The notes below the pieces were generated by a model. It was not told the origin of the DNA and did no database searches. It worked only from the letters and a program-made list of their open reading frames with translations. Shown here one piece after another: positions 8,792 to 19,589 of a stretch of DNA of 64,000 nucleotides. The DNA comes from Parerythrobacter jejuensis (GTDB taxonomy: Bacteria; Pseudomonadota; Alphaproteobacteria; Sphingomonadales; Sphingomonadaceae). The translations under genes were made by a program, and so were the position numbers. The first letter of the stretch is position 1. Each line of letters starts with the position of its first letter. The DNA lies in contig NZ_BAAAZF010000001.1 of assembly GCF_039536765.1 (NCBI RefSeq), forward strand, positions 1,798,001 to 1,862,000. Reading direction: 5' to 3'.

Positions 8792-9091
8792 TCAATATTT
8801 GAGCTGACGCTCGTAGAGGTCGCGATAGTGCTGGATCCGGGTGACCCGCAGGCCCTGCATACCCGAGCGATCGACCGCGCGCTGCCAGGAAGCAAACTCT
8901 TCCAGGGTCAGGCCATAACGTTCGAGAACATCGTCGATGCTCAGCAAGCCACCATTGACGGCTGCAACCACTTCGGCCTTGCGGCGCACGACCCAGCGTT
9001 TCGTCTTGGGCGACGGCAAGTCATCAATGGTCAGCGGTTCGCCTAGCGGACCAATGACCTGGGCCGGACGGATTTTCTGGTTCTCGATCAT
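8792..9091 (-). CDS. sciP: DUF1153 protein, SciP-type CtrA inhibitor
   Basis: This 99-residue protein closely resembles Caulobacter SciP, which binds the cell-cycle regulator CtrA and blocks activation of its targets. Visible signatures are Val-Ile-Gly-Pro-x-Gly-x-Pro-Leu-Thr-Ile near the N-terminus, then Lys-Arg-Trp-Val-x-Arg-Arg-Lys-Ala-Glu-Val-Val-Ala-Ala-Val. A helix-turn-helix-like block follows (Arg-Tyr-x-Leu-Thr-x-Glu-Glu-Phe-x-Ser-Trp-Gln), then a basic tail Arg-Val-Thr-Arg-Ile-Gln. Length and domain are complete. Its ATG overlaps the stop of the gene at 9088-9393 by 4 bp. CtrA control of motility and division is known in other alphaproteobacteria and is inferred here. Confidence 0.88.
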   Translation of the reverse strand: MIENQKIRPAQVIGPLGEPLTIDDLPSPKTKRWVVRRKAEVVAAVNGGLLSIDDVLERYGLTLEEFASWQRAVDRSGMQGLRVTRIQHYRDLYERQLKY

Positions 9092-9393
9092 CGTGTCTCT
9101 CGGTCGCCTTGCGCCGCTCCATCAGCGGCACCAGCGGGTTTGGCCCATGGATATTTTCCATCGGCTAAAGCATCTGGGTTAATTTCCCGTTTGTCATAAT
9201 CAGGTTGCGCCAGCCGGGATGCGGCATCGGCATTGAAACTAGCGGCCGTTTCGCGGGCGCGGGGCTGCAATACGGCGCGAATGTCGCGTTGCGCGGTCAG
9301 GCGTGCGGCCAGCTCGGCCCACGCCAGCGGACGCAATCCGCCCTCTTCTGAACCGGTTTCGCGACCCGGAAAGCTGTGGTTGTTCTCGTACAT
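9088..9393 (-). CDS. Hypothetical protein upstream of sciP
   Basis: This soluble protein of about 101 residues has no signal peptide or membrane segment. It is rich in Ala, Arg and acidic residues, with a [10 protein letters not shown] helix and a Pro-Asp-Tyr-Asp-Lys-Arg turn. I recognise no family. Start 9393 has a GGGG ribosome site; an in-frame ATG at 9441 would add an implausible leader. The 4-bp ATGA overlap with sciP implies co-expression, so a link to cell-cycle control is possible but not shown. Confidence 0.6.
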   Translation of the reverse strand: MYENNHSFPGRETGSEEGGLRPLAWAELAARLTAQRDIRAVLQPRARETAASFNADAASRLAQPDYDKREINPDALADGKYPWAKPAGAADGAAQGDRETR

Positions 9394-9529
9394 GACGACC
9401 CCTTTAGACTCGCGACGGTCAAGATCGGGTAAAGCCGGCATTTACTGCGCCTTAGGATTCCGCAACGCTCGCGGGGCATCGCAGGAACCCTTTATTCGCA
9501 GCCGAAGGGCGTGTAGGGGCGCGCGCATT

Positions 9530-10684
9530 GTGAATGCCTTTGCCCCCCTGACCCGCGCCGACGAAGCAGCGGACCTGTTCGACCTGCCGCGCGCCGCCTC
9601 AGAGTGCCGTATTGTTGTGGCGATGTCGGGCGGGGTCGATTCCTCTGTAGTCGCCGCGCTTGCCGCTGCGACCGGGGCCGAAGTGATCGGCATCACGCTA
9701 CAGCTATACGACTACGGAGCCGCAACCGGGCGCAAGGGCGCTTGCTGTGCCGGCGACGATATTCGCGATGCGCGCGCCGTGGCCGACAATCTGGGCATCG
9801 CGCATTATGTCTTCGACCATGAAAGTGCCTTCCGTGAGGAAGTGGTCGAGCAGTTTGCGGATGATTACCTTGCCGGGAGAACCCCGGTGCCGTGCATCCG
9901 CTGCAATATGGGCCCGAAATTCACCGACTTGCTGCGCATGGCGAAAGAACTTGATGCCGATTGCCTCGCGACCGGGCATTATGTGCGCCGGGTCGCCGGG
10001 CCAGCCGGGCCTGAATTGCACCGCGCACTCGATCCGGCCCGCGACCAGTCTTATTTTCTCTACGCGACGACCGACGCCCAGCTGGATTATATCCGCTATC
10101 CGCTGGGCGGGTTGCCCAAGAGCCAGGTCCGCGAGCTTGCCGAAGCCGCTGGCCTGCGCAACGCGGCGAAGCCTGACAGTCAGGACATCTGTTTCGTGCC
10201 CGACGGCGACTATGCCAAGATCGTCAAGAAAATGCGTCCCGAAGGCGGCACTCCCGGCGCAATCGTCCATGCCCGCAGCGGCGAGGTGTTGGGCGAGCAC
10301 AAGGGCATCGTGCATTATACTGTCGGCCAGCGGCGCGGCCTCGACATCGGAGGCCAGCCCGAACCGCTGTATGTCGTCGGGCTCGACGCGGCGTCAGGCG
10401 AAGTCAAAGTGGGCCCCAAACAGATGTTGGCCGTGACGGCAGCACAGATCATCGAAACCAACCGGATTGGCCCGCTGCCCGAAGTACCATTGACGGCCAA
10501 GGTTCGCTCTCTCGCCAAGCCGGTGCCGGTGACCGTAGAAGGCACGCTGGGCAATGGTGGCGAAGTCACCTTGCAGTTCGCAACTCCGGAATATGGCGTA
10601 GCGCCCGGACAAGCGGCAGTCATCTATGCCGGCGAGCGCGTGGTGGGCGGCGGCTGGATAGCCTCCACTACCAAGGCAGTCTGA
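9530..10684 (+). CDS. mnmA: tRNA-specific 2-thiouridylase MnmA
   Basis: This 384-residue cytoplasmic enzyme adds sulfur to U34 of Lys, Glu and Gln tRNAs using ATP and a relay sulfur. The PP-loop Ser-Gly-Gly-Val-Asp-Ser-Ser lies near residue 40. The two catalytic cysteines sit in Pro-Val-Pro-Cys-Ile-Arg-Cys-Asn and Ser-Gln-Asp-Ile-Cys-Phe-Val-Pro. An Asn-Met-Gly-Pro-Lys-Phe block and the C-terminal beta-barrel are present. The frame stays open upstream to 9233, but GTG 9530 behind an AGGGG site gives the usual family length. It is divergent from the sciP pair. The fucose synthase gene follows after 8 bp and may be co-transcribed. Confidence 0.95.
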   Translation: MNAFAPLTRADEAADLFDLPRAASECRIVVAMSGGVDSSVVAALAAATGAEVIGITLQLYDYGAATGRKGACCAGDDIRDARAVADNLGIAHYVFDHESAFREEVVEQFADDYLAGRTPVPCIRCNMGPKFTDLLRMAKELDADCLATGHYVRRVAGPAGPELHRALDPARDQSYFLYATTDAQLDYIRYPLGGLPKSQVRELAEAAGLRNAAKPDSQDICFVPDGDYAKIVKKMRPEGGTPGAIVHARSGEVLGEHKGIVHYTVGQRRGLDIGGQPEPLYVVGLDAASGEVKVGPKQMLAVTAAQIIETNRIGPLPEVPLTAKVRSLAKPVPVTVEGTLGNGGEVTLQFATPEYGVAPGQAAVIYAGERVVGGGWIASTTKAV

Positions 10685-10692
10685 GCGCGTCC

Positions 10693-11631
10693 ATGTATGA
10701 TCTGGCAGGCAAGCGGATCTATGTTGCGGGGCACCGCGGCATGGTCGGCTCGGCCATCGTCCGGCAGCTCGAGCAGCACGATTGCGAAGTTCTGGCAGCG
10801 CCGCGATCCCTTGACCTGCGCCAACAGCAACAGGTGCGTGACTGGTTTGCAGCGAACACGCCCGATACGGTCGTTATGGCCGCAGCCAAGGTCGGCGGAA
10901 TTCTGGCCAACGACACCTACCCGGCCGACTTCCTGTACGACAATTTGATGATCGAAACGAATGTGATCGAAGCCGCCCATCGCCATGCCGTCGGCAAGCT
11001 GCTCTTCCTCGGTTCGTCCTGCATCTACCCCAAAATGGCTCCGCAACCGATCCGGGAGGACGCGCTGCTGTCCGGTCCGCTGGAACCGACCAATGAATGG
11101 TATGCGATTGCCAAGATCGCCGGGATCAAGCTGTGCCAGGCCTATCGCAGGCAACATGGGTGCGATTTCATCAGCGCGATGCCGACCAATCTCTATGGTC
11201 CCGGGGACAATTTCGACCTGCAATCGAGCCATGTGCTGCCCGCGCTGATCCGCAAGGCACATGAGGCAAAGCTAGCGGGCGCCAGCAGCATTGAGATCTG
11301 GGGAACGGGCACGCCACGTCGGGAATTCCTGCATGTCGACGATCTGGCCGAGGCCTGCCTGTTCCTGCTGCGCAACTATTCCGGCGAGGAACATGTGAAT
11401 ATCGGGTCGGGCAGCGATCTGACGATTGCCGATCTGGCCAGAACCGTTTGCGATGTGGTCGGCTTCACCGGCTCTATTACCTATGACACGTCAAAGCCTG
11501 ATGGCACACCGCGCAAGCTGATGGACGGATCGAAGATTGCCGCCTTGGGATGGCGTCCGCGCACAGAACTGCAAGCGGGCATCAGTACTGCGTATCAGTG
11601 GTTTCTCACTCAAAGCGTGGCGAGCCGCTAG
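10693..11631 (+). CDS. fcl: GDP-L-fucose synthase
   Basis: This 312-residue extended SDR (WcaG/Fcl family) epimerises and reduces GDP-4-keto-6-deoxy-mannose to GDP-L-fucose with NADPH. Visible are Gly-His-Arg-Gly-Met-Val-Gly-Ser (NADP binding, about 13-20), the family blocks Ala-Ala-Lys-Val-Gly-Gly-Ile and Gly-Ser-Ser-Cys-Ile-Tyr-Pro-Lys, and the catalytic Tyr-x3-Lys in Trp-Tyr-Ala-Ile-Ala-Lys. Gly-Thr-Gly-x-Pro-Arg-Arg-Glu-Phe follows later. It acts after Gmd, encoded at 17432-18502. It sits directly behind mnmA rather than beside gmd. Its stop overlaps a convergent small gene by 4 bp. Confidence 0.94.
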   Translation: MYDLAGKRIYVAGHRGMVGSAIVRQLEQHDCEVLAAPRSLDLRQQQQVRDWFAANTPDTVVMAAAKVGGILANDTYPADFLYDNLMIETNVIEAAHRHAVGKLLFLGSSCIYPKMAPQPIREDALLSGPLEPTNEWYAIAKIAGIKLCQAYRRQHGCDFISAMPTNLYGPGDNFDLQSSHVLPALIRKAHEAKLAGASSIEIWGTGTPRREFLHVDDLAEACLFLLRNYSGEEHVNIGSGSDLTIADLARTVCDVVGFTGSITYDTSKPDGTPRKLMDGSKIAALGWRPRTELQAGISTAYQWFLTQSVASR

Positions 11632-11990
11632 CTGTCCCAGCTGTCGAGCACGCAGCCGTAGCCATCGCGCAAGCGGGCGGTGTCACTGGCGATAAGCGGG
11701 AAGGTGGCCGTAACGCTTTGCGCGTCTTCGTCTTCGCTCAACGAGACGAGCTCCATTCCGGCGAGTTTGTCCTTGGCGCAATCCTCCAGCGTCCGGCCCG
11801 CGACAAACCGGCAAGAGCACGCCACGCGCGCTGCATAGGCCGAGCTGACATTGGCATATCCTGTGATCGGCGTGCGATACCATGCGAACAGCGCCGCAGC
11901 GATTACCAGCAACGCCAGCACAAGCCACGGCCAGCGACGTGATTTGCGTGTCGACCTTGCAGAAGAACGCGCTGCACCTGTTTTTGCCAT
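11628..11990 (-). CDS. Small single-pass membrane protein, unknown
   Basis: This 120-residue protein has a basic N-terminus rich in Arg, Ser and Lys and one membrane helix (about 20-38, Trp-Pro-Trp-Leu-Val-Leu-Ala). An extracytoplasmic domain follows with four cysteines: a Cys-Ser-Cys pair, one mid-domain, and one near the C-terminus. The cysteines suggest a disulfide-stabilised periplasmic domain. Start 11990 is the last ATG before the helix; upstream sequence in frame lies antisense to the serine hydrolase. It is divergent from that hydrolase, with 37 bp between starts. I do not recognise a family. Confidence 0.6.
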   Translation of the reverse strand: MAKTGAARSSARSTRKSRRWPWLVLALLVIAAALFAWYRTPITGYANVSSAYAARVACSCRFVAGRTLEDCAKDKLAGMELVSLSEDEDAQSVTATFPLIASDTARLRDGYGCVLDSWDS

Positions 11991-12027
11991 TGCCAAGCTG
12001 AAATCCCTTATGCGACAGGATTGCCCC

Positions 12028-13155
12028 ATGCACCGTCGCCAAGCCACCCTTATCGCCAGCGTCACCCTTCTCACAAGCCTTGTTGCTTGTGGCGATGTCC
12101 CTCCGGTGGAGCGCGAACTGACACAGGAAGCAATCGCCGCCGTGGCGCAGGAGCCCGGCGCGCCAACGCGCCAGCTGGCCCGGCAAATTGACGATCTGTT
12201 TGTGGACGAGACAGTGGGCGAAACCCGTGCCGCGCTGGTCATGCACAATGGCGCAATCGCAGCCGAACGCTATGCCCCCGGTTATGATGCCGACACCCGG
12301 TTTGTCAGCTGGTCGATGGCCAAGACTATTACGGCAGTGATGATCGGGATGCTGGTCGCCGATGGCCAGCTCCGCCTTGATGACAGCCCGCCGATCCCTG
12401 AATGGCAGCGCCCGGGCGATCCGCGCGGAGAGATTACCGTCCGGCAATTGCTACAGATGCGGTCAGGCCTGCGCCACACCGAAGCGGGCGATCCACCCTA
12501 TGATTCGTCAGAGGTCCGCATGCTGTTCCTCGACGGGCGCGACAACATGGCGCAATGGGCCAAGGAACAACCGCTGGAGGATGAACCCGGCGCGAAATTC
12601 GAATATTCCAGTAATACGACCGTCATCCTGGCCGACATTGCCGCGCGCGTCATCGCCAAAGACAGCGCCGATCCCGACACCCGGCGGCGCGCCGTTGCCG
12701 ACTTTCTCGACGCCAGGCTGTTCGGTCCACTTGGAATGGAATCGGTGGTGGCCGAATATGATGCCAGCGGAACGCTGATCGGTGGCAGCCTGATCCACGC
12801 CAATGCCCGCGACTGGGCCAAATTCGGCGAATTCCTGCGCAATCGCGGCTCGGTCGACGGGGCCCAGCTCGTGCCCAGCAAATGGGTGGACTTCATGACC
12901 ACATCCAGCCCGCGCGCAGAATTCTATGGCGCGCAGACCTGGCTCAATTTCGGCGCCGAAGCAGAAGACAATCCGCTCCACCCCATCGCTCAACCCGAGG
13001 GGGTTTTCGCAGCCATCGGCCATATGGGCCAGTATGTGCTGGTCTCTCCCGGCCAACGCCTGACGATCGTGCGCCTGGGCCATTCGGACACTCCGCAGCG
13101 CAAAGAGCTGCTGGCCCAATTGCGCGACGTCGTGGAGCTTTACCCGGTCAGGTAG
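12028..13155 (+). CDS. Serine hydrolase lipoprotein (beta-lactamase/class C PBP fold)
   Basis: This 375-residue protein has a lipoprotein signal (Leu-Val-Ala-Cys), so it is probably membrane-anchored in the periplasm or outer membrane. The penicillin-binding/beta-lactamase fold motifs are all present: Ser-x-x-Lys in Ser-Trp-Ser-Met-Ala-Lys, Tyr-Ser-Ser-Asn as the second box, and His-Met-Gly near the end as the third. Members include esterases, 6-aminohexanoate-dimer hydrolases and D-amino peptidases, and the substrate cannot be told here. An AGGA site 8 bp before ATG 12028 supports this start. The 3' end overlaps phzF (convergent) by 16 bp. Confidence 0.88.
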   Translation: MHRRQATLIASVTLLTSLVACGDVPPVERELTQEAIAAVAQEPGAPTRQLARQIDDLFVDETVGETRAALVMHNGAIAAERYAPGYDADTRFVSWSMAKTITAVMIGMLVADGQLRLDDSPPIPEWQRPGDPRGEITVRQLLQMRSGLRHTEAGDPPYDSSEVRMLFLDGRDNMAQWAKEQPLEDEPGAKFEYSSNTTVILADIAARVIAKDSADPDTRRRAVADFLDARLFGPLGMESVVAEYDASGTLIGGSLIHANARDWAKFGEFLRNRGSVDGAQLVPSKWVDFMTTSSPRAEFYGAQTWLNFGAEAEDNPLHPIAQPEGVFAAIGHMGQYVLVSPGQRLTIVRLGHSDTPQRKELLAQLRDVVELYPVR

Positions 13156-13943
13156 AAGCTTCCTTCAACCACCGTGACGCATGGCCCGGCCAACCATGCG
13201 CGATCCCCGTCCAACCGGCAGGCCACATGTCCACCCCGTTGCGAAGCCTGGAATGCAGTGAAGGTCCCACGCCCGAGTTTTGCAGCCCAGAACGGAGTCA
13301 GGGCAGCGTGTGCCGAACCGGTGAAACTGTCTTCATCCACGCCGCCGCCAGGTACAAACACGCGGCTGACCACGTCAGTATCTGTGCCTGGAGCCGTACA
13401 GATGAACTGGTCATCTCCGAGCGCGCCAAGCGCTCTGACATCCGGATCGAGTGCACGGACTTGCTCCTCGTTTTCGAACAGATAGATGCCGTAGCGATCC
13501 GGGCTTAGCCAGACCTCGACCGGCGTCGCACCCAGCAAGGCAATGGCTTCCGGCCACTCGCCGAGCTGTGTGGCAATCGCAGGCAAAGCCAGTTCGTAGC
13601 CACTTTCGGCCCGCTTCACCTCGAGAATGCCGGCCTTGCGCGTGCGGAATGTCACCCTGTCCCCGCCATCGCGTTCCAGCACCACATGCCCGCTCGCTAG
13701 CGTGGCATGACCGCACAAGCGGATCTCACAGGTCGGCGTGAACCAACGCAGCTCATAATCCGCTGCACCGGTTGCATCCGGAACGATAAAGGCTGTCTCG
13801 GCGAAGTTGTTTTCCTCGCCGATGGCCTGCAACACATTATCGGGCAGCCACGCCTCGAGCGGCATGACGGCCGCCTGGTTCCCCGTGAAGGGCCGGTCGG
13901 CAAAGGCATCGACATGCCAATAGGGGATGGTGGTACCGCTCAT
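13140..13943 (-). CDS. PhzF family isomerase-like protein
   Basis: This 267-residue cytoplasmic protein has the diaminopimelate-epimerase-like fold of PhzF. Visible are Val-Asp-Ala-Phe-Ala-Asp-x-Pro-Phe-Thr-Gly-Asn-Gln-Ala near the N-terminus, then Glu-x-Asn-Phe-Ala-Glu-Thr-Ala-Phe (with the family catalytic Glu) and Cys-Gly-His-Ala-Thr-Leu-Ala. A late Phe-x-Pro-Gly-Gly-Gly-Val-x-Glu-Asp-x-Phe-Thr-Gly-Ser-Ala block is also present. No phenazine genes are nearby, so it is a general family member of unknown substrate. It overlaps the cation-efflux start by 4 bp, in a minus-strand run phzF-CDF-pdxH. Confidence 0.88.
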   Translation of the reverse strand: MSGTTIPYWHVDAFADRPFTGNQAAVMPLEAWLPDNVLQAIGEENNFAETAFIVPDATGAADYELRWFTPTCEIRLCGHATLASGHVVLERDGGDRVTFRTRKAGILEVKRAESGYELALPAIATQLGEWPEAIALLGATPVEVWLSPDRYGIYLFENEEQVRALDPDVRALGALGDDQFICTAPGTDTDVVSRVFVPGGGVDEDSFTGSAHAALTPFWAAKLGRGTFTAFQASQRGGHVACRLDGDRAWLAGPCVTVVEGSFYLTG

Positions 13944-14890
13944 TCCTTGTCCTCCAGCTTGCCTTGCTCCAACCGGGCAAATTCGTCCTGCTCGGCCAGC
14001 GTATTGCCCGGCTCGTCCACATGTCCCTCGGGATCGATATGGATCAGCACATCCGCATCGGGAAATTCACGGAGCAAGTCAGCTTCGACCCGCTCGATGA
14101 TATCGTGGGATTCTCCTACCGTCATATTTTCGGGCAGATCGACATGAAATTGCACGAAGTCACGGTTTCCCGCTGTGCGCGTGCGCAAATCATGCAGATT
14201 GGACAGTTCCGGGTGCCGCGCCGCGATTTCGACAAATCGTTGCCGCTTGTCTTCGGGCCATTCGCGATCCATCAGATTGTCGATTGCTTCGCTTGCCGCG
14301 CGCCATGCTCCCCACAGGAGCCAGGCAGCAATCGCCAGCCCGAACAGTGGATCAGCCCGTGCGAAGCCGAGATATTGGTCCAGTACCAGCGCCGCGATGA
14401 CCGCCGCATTGAGTAGGAGGTCGGACTGGTAGTGTACGTGATCGGCACTGATCGCGACGGATTTAGTCCGCTTGATCACGTAGCGTTGCCAGCCGAGCAA
14501 TAGTACAGTGGCTGCGATCGCTATCAGCGACACAGCAATACCTTCCGGCGCGGCCCGCGTTGTGCTGCCTTCGACCAGATTTTGCAGCGAACGGAACCCG
14601 ATCGCCGATGCCGACAAGGCAATCAGCATGACCTGAAACATGGCGGAAAGCGATTCCGCTTTGCCGTGCCCGAACCGGTGATTCTTGTCGGCCGGCTGGG
14701 CCGCAATCCAAACCCCGACCAGCGTCGCAATACTCGCAATCAGATCAAGGGTGGTGTCGGCGAGGCTGCCGAGCATCGCCATCGAGCCAGTCTGGGCAGT
14801 TGCCCAAAATTTGAGCCCAATCAGAAACAGCGCCGTGGCAATCGATGCGATTGCAGCGCTGCGAGTCAGGAAGGCGCGATCATCGCTCAC
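13940..14890 (-). CDS. Cation diffusion facilitator (FieF-like) transporter
   Basis: This 316-residue inner-membrane divalent-cation/proton antiporter has six predicted helices. TM2 carries Asp-x3-Asp (Leu-Ala-Asp-Thr-Thr-Leu-Asp) and TM5 carries His-x3-Asp (Asp-His-Val-His-Tyr-Gln-Ser-Asp), the usual tetrahedral metal site. His-Arg-Phe-Gly-His-Gly-Lys-Ala-Glu and a cytoplasmic C-terminal ferredoxin-like domain (His-Asp-Leu-Arg-Thr-Arg; Val-His-Ile-Asp-Pro-Glu-Gly) are also present. An Asp-x3-Asp/His-x3-Asp site fits Zn, Fe or Cd export, and specificity is not certain. It has 4-bp overlaps with both pdxH and phzF. Confidence 0.9.
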   Translation of the reverse strand: MSDDRAFLTRSAAIASIATALFLIGLKFWATAQTGSMAMLGSLADTTLDLIASIATLVGVWIAAQPADKNHRFGHGKAESLSAMFQVMLIALSASAIGFRSLQNLVEGSTTRAAPEGIAVSLIAIAATVLLLGWQRYVIKRTKSVAISADHVHYQSDLLLNAAVIAALVLDQYLGFARADPLFGLAIAAWLLWGAWRAASEAIDNLMDREWPEDKRQRFVEIAARHPELSNLHDLRTRTAGNRDFVQFHVDLPENMTVGESHDIIERVEADLLREFPDADVLIHIDPEGHVDEPGNTLAEQDEFARLEQGKLEDKE

Positions 14891-15519
14891 GGATAAAGCA
14901 ACGTGTCGGTCCAGTGCAGCGCATCGCCTGCGCCGTTCAGCGTGAATTGGCGGCGATCATGCAACCGGTTGGGCCGGTCACGCCAGAATTCGATCCGCCG
15001 CGGGATAACAGTAAAGCCAGTCCAGTGAGGCGGCCGTTCCACTTGCCCGCCCTCGAACCGGTCGGTCACGTCTTTGAAACGGTCGATGAAGGTCTGGCGC
15101 TCGGGCAAGGGACGTGACTGATCCGATGCGACTGCACCGAGCTGCGAATCCCGTGCCCGCGAGTGGAAATATGCATCGGCGACACCGGGCGCGACCTCGC
15201 TCAAGGGCCCTTCAATGCGGATCTGGCGGCGCAGGCTCTTCCAGTGAAACAGCAAGGCGGCCTGTGCATTGGCGCGGATTTCGCCACCTTTGCGGCTTTC
15301 GGCATTGGTATAGAAAGTGAAGCCTTCAGGCCCGTGCCCCTTCAACAGCACCATCCGGACCGACGGTGCGCCACTCGCAGTGGCGGTGGCCAGCGCCATG
15401 GCGTTGGAATCGTTTGGCTCGCTTTCGCGCGCCTCCGCCATCCAGGCATCGAACAGCGCGAACGGGTCGGTATTCGGGATTTCGCTGGTTGCTTGGTCGA
15501 CTGCAGAATCGCTCATCAA
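14887..15519 (-). CDS. pdxH: Pyridoxamine 5'-phosphate oxidase
   Basis: This 210-residue FMN enzyme oxidises pyridoxine or pyridoxamine phosphate to pyridoxal phosphate. Conserved blocks are Asn-Ala-Met-Ala-Leu-Ala-Thr-Ala, Pro-Ser-Val-Arg-Met-Val-Leu-Leu-Lys-Gly (FMN), Phe-Tyr-Thr-Asn-x-Glu-Ser-Arg-Lys-Gly, Leu-x-Phe-His-Trp-Lys-Ser-Leu-x-Arg-Gln and the C-terminal Arg-Leu-His-Asp-Arg. Length is normal. ATG occurs twice (15519 and 15516), and either could be used. It is the first gene of the pdxH-CDF-phzF run, divergent from manC with about 100 bp between. Confidence 0.94.
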   Translation of the reverse strand: MMSDSAVDQATSEIPNTDPFALFDAWMAEARESEPNDSNAMALATATASGAPSVRMVLLKGHGPEGFTFYTNAESRKGGEIRANAQAALLFHWKSLRRQIRIEGPLSEVAPGVADAYFHSRARDSQLGAVASDQSRPLPERQTFIDRFKDVTDRFEGGQVERPPHWTGFTVIPRRIEFWRDRPNRLHDRRQFTLNGAGDALHWTDTLLYP

Positions 15520-15621
15520 TCCATCCTTGTCTTGCCCGTCCTGCGGTGCCGCCTACAATGCCGCACGCGACGCTGCAATTGCTCACCTTTTTTACAGGGT
15601 TTTCATGCTAGGTGCGATGCC

Positions 15622-16640
15622 ATGACTGAGTTGATCCATCCTGTGATCCTGTGCGGTGGCGGCGGCACACGGCTTTGGCCGCGCAGCCGACCGGATCTGC
15701 CCAAGCCCTTCCTGCCCCTGCTGGGCGAACGCAGCCTGTTTCAGCAAACGCTGGACCGGGTACAGGATACCACAATATTTGCCGGTGCAACGGTGGTTGC
15801 TGGCACCGGCCATATGGCTCTGATCCGCGCCCAAGCGGATGCCGCCTTGGGCCTCGGCCTGATTGCGGAGCCTATGGGCCGCAACACCGCGCCTGCCATC
15901 GCGCTCGCGGCTCACCTATTGCCAGCCGATGCCGTGATGCTGGTATGCCCGAGCGACCATTATATCGCGGACACCGATGCATTTGTGGCTGCGGCGCAAT
16001 CGGGGGCAACCCTGGCGCGCGACGGGTTTCTAGTCAGCCTGGGCATTACCGCCGACAGGCCCGAAACGGGCTATGGTTATATCAAGCGGGGAGAACCTGC
16101 GGGGGCAGGATACCGCGTCGATCGCTTTGTCGAAAAGCCTGACAGCGACACAGCCAGGAAATTTCTCGCCGACGGAAGCTATAGCTGGAATGGCGGCATA
16201 TTCCTGTTCACTGCGAGCCGCTTCCTCGAAGAATTGACCCAGCACCGGCCTGCCATGGCGCGGCAGATCGAGATTGCAGTGCAACAGGGCGAGACCACAG
16301 ACGGGATTTTCCGCCCGGACGAGAAAGCCTTCGCCGCTATTGAGGGGGACAGCATCGATTATGCCGTGATGGAACCGACCGGGCGCGCTGCCATGGTGCC
16401 GGTTTCCATGGGCTGGTCCGATATTGGCAATTGGCAGGCTCTGGCCGAAGCGCGTGGCGGTGCATCACGCGGGCCGCATGACCTGATTGATGCCGGCAAT
16501 ATCGTGGTCGACAGTGACGGGCCGCGGGTTTCCGTCGTCGGTCTCGACAACTTGATCGTGGTGGTCGATGGCAACGAAGTGCTTGTTACTACACCCGAAG
16601 GCGCGCAAAAGGTCGGCAAGTTGCCAGGGGCGCAAGGTAC

Positions 16641-16644
<4 letters not shown>
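15622..16644 (+). CDS. manC: Mannose-1-phosphate guanylyltransferase
   Basis: This 340-residue enzyme makes GDP-mannose from mannose-1-phosphate and GTP. It has the nucleotidyltransferase loop Leu-Cys-Gly-Gly-Gly-Gly-Thr-Arg-Leu-Trp-Pro, then Pro-Lys-Pro-Phe, Glu-Pro-x-Gly-Arg-Asn-Thr-Ala-Pro-Ala, Pro-Ser-Asp-His-Tyr-Ile, and Phe-Val-Glu-Lys-Pro with Asn-Gly-Gly-Ile-Phe. It lacks the fused C-terminal isomerase domain of long ManC/AlgA, and the isomerase is the next gene. ATG 15622 has an AGGTG-type site; the frame is open far upstream but antisense to pdxH. Its stop overlaps the manA GTG by 4 bp. It feeds Gmd and Fcl. Confidence 0.94.
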
Positions 16645-18535
<1,891 letters not shown>

Positions 18536-18609
18536 CTAGCCATAAACGAACGCGGGCCGGGGTAAAGCGACGCTTGCGCCCATCCACTGTTGCACCTAGC
18601 TAACACGCC

Positions 18610-19563
18610 ATGGCCGATCCTTATGCAATCCTTGGCATTTCGCGCACTGCCTCCGAAAAGGAGATCAAGAGCGCGTATCGCAAACTGGCGAAAGAGCTGC
18701 ATCCCGATCGTAATAAGGACAATCCCAAGGCGGCCGAGAAATTCAGCCAGGCGACGAACGCTTACGATCTGCTGTCTGACAAGGACAAACGCGCGCAATT
18801 TGATCGCGGCGAAATCGATGCGGAGGGCAATCCAGCCAATCCTTTTGCCGGAATGGGCGGCGGCTTCAGCGGGAGGCGTGCAGGCGGCGGGCAGAGCGGA
18901 TTTCGCCCCGAAGATTTCCAGGGCTTCCAATCCGACGATGTCGATTTGGGAGACATATTTGACGGGCTATTCGGGGGTGGCGGAACGCGCCAACGCGGCG
19001 GCGGCTCACCTTTCGGACGTCGTGGGCCACAACCCCCACCGCGCAAGGGAGCCGATATCGCCTATCGGCTCAAAGTGCCGTTCATCGATGCTGCCACAAT
19101 GCGCGACCAGCGGATAACCTTATCCGACGGCAAAACGATCGACCTGAAATTGCCAGCCGGGGTCGAAGACGGCACGCAAATGCGCCTGAAAGGCAAGGGC
19201 GAGCGCGGAGCCGGAGGCGCCGGAGACGGGATTGTTACGCTTTCTGTCGACAACCATGCCTTTTTCGAACGCGACGGCAACAATGTCCGCCTCGATCTGC
19301 CGCTAACCCTTGATGAAGCAGTACACGGCGCGAAAGTGAAAGTGCCCACGGTCGACGGGCCAGTCATGCTGACTATTAAACCGGGCATGTCAGGTGGCAC
19401 GGTGATGAGGCTGACTGGCAAGGGCTTTACTGGCAAGAATGGCAAGCGCGGCGACCAGCTGGTCAAACTGCAAATAGCGATGCCCGATGATATGGAAGAG
19501 CTGGCCAGCCGGTTGAAGGATTGGAAAGATTCCTCCAATCCCCGGGACGGGCTCGGCGTCTGA
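18610..19563 (+). CDS. DnaJ-class co-chaperone (CbpA-like)
   Basis: This 317-residue co-chaperone for DnaK has an N-terminal J domain (Asp-Pro-Tyr-Ala-Ile-Leu-Gly-Ile, with the His-Pro-Asp motif near 32). A Gly/Phe/Arg-rich linker (about 75-145) follows, then two C-terminal beta-sandwich substrate-binding domains. The linker contains no Cys-x-x-Cys-x-Gly-x-Gly zinc repeats, so it is type II (CbpA-like), not DnaJ proper. It is divergent from gmd, with 107 bp between. The membrane protein gene begins about 25 bp downstream and may be co-transcribed. Confidence 0.92.
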   Translation: MADPYAILGISRTASEKEIKSAYRKLAKELHPDRNKDNPKAAEKFSQATNAYDLLSDKDKRAQFDRGEIDAEGNPANPFAGMGGGFSGRRAGGGQSGFRPEDFQGFQSDDVDLGDIFDGLFGGGGTRQRGGGSPFGRRGPQPPPRKGADIAYRLKVPFIDAATMRDQRITLSDGKTIDLKLPAGVEDGTQMRLKGKGERGAGGAGDGIVTLSVDNHAFFERDGNNVRLDLPLTLDEAVHGAKVKVPTVDGPVMLTIKPGMSGGTVMRLTGKGFTGKNGKRGDQLVKLQIAMPDDMEELASRLKDWKDSSNPRDGLGV

Positions 19564-19589
19564 CAGCGCATTGATCGGGGAGCAGCCGC

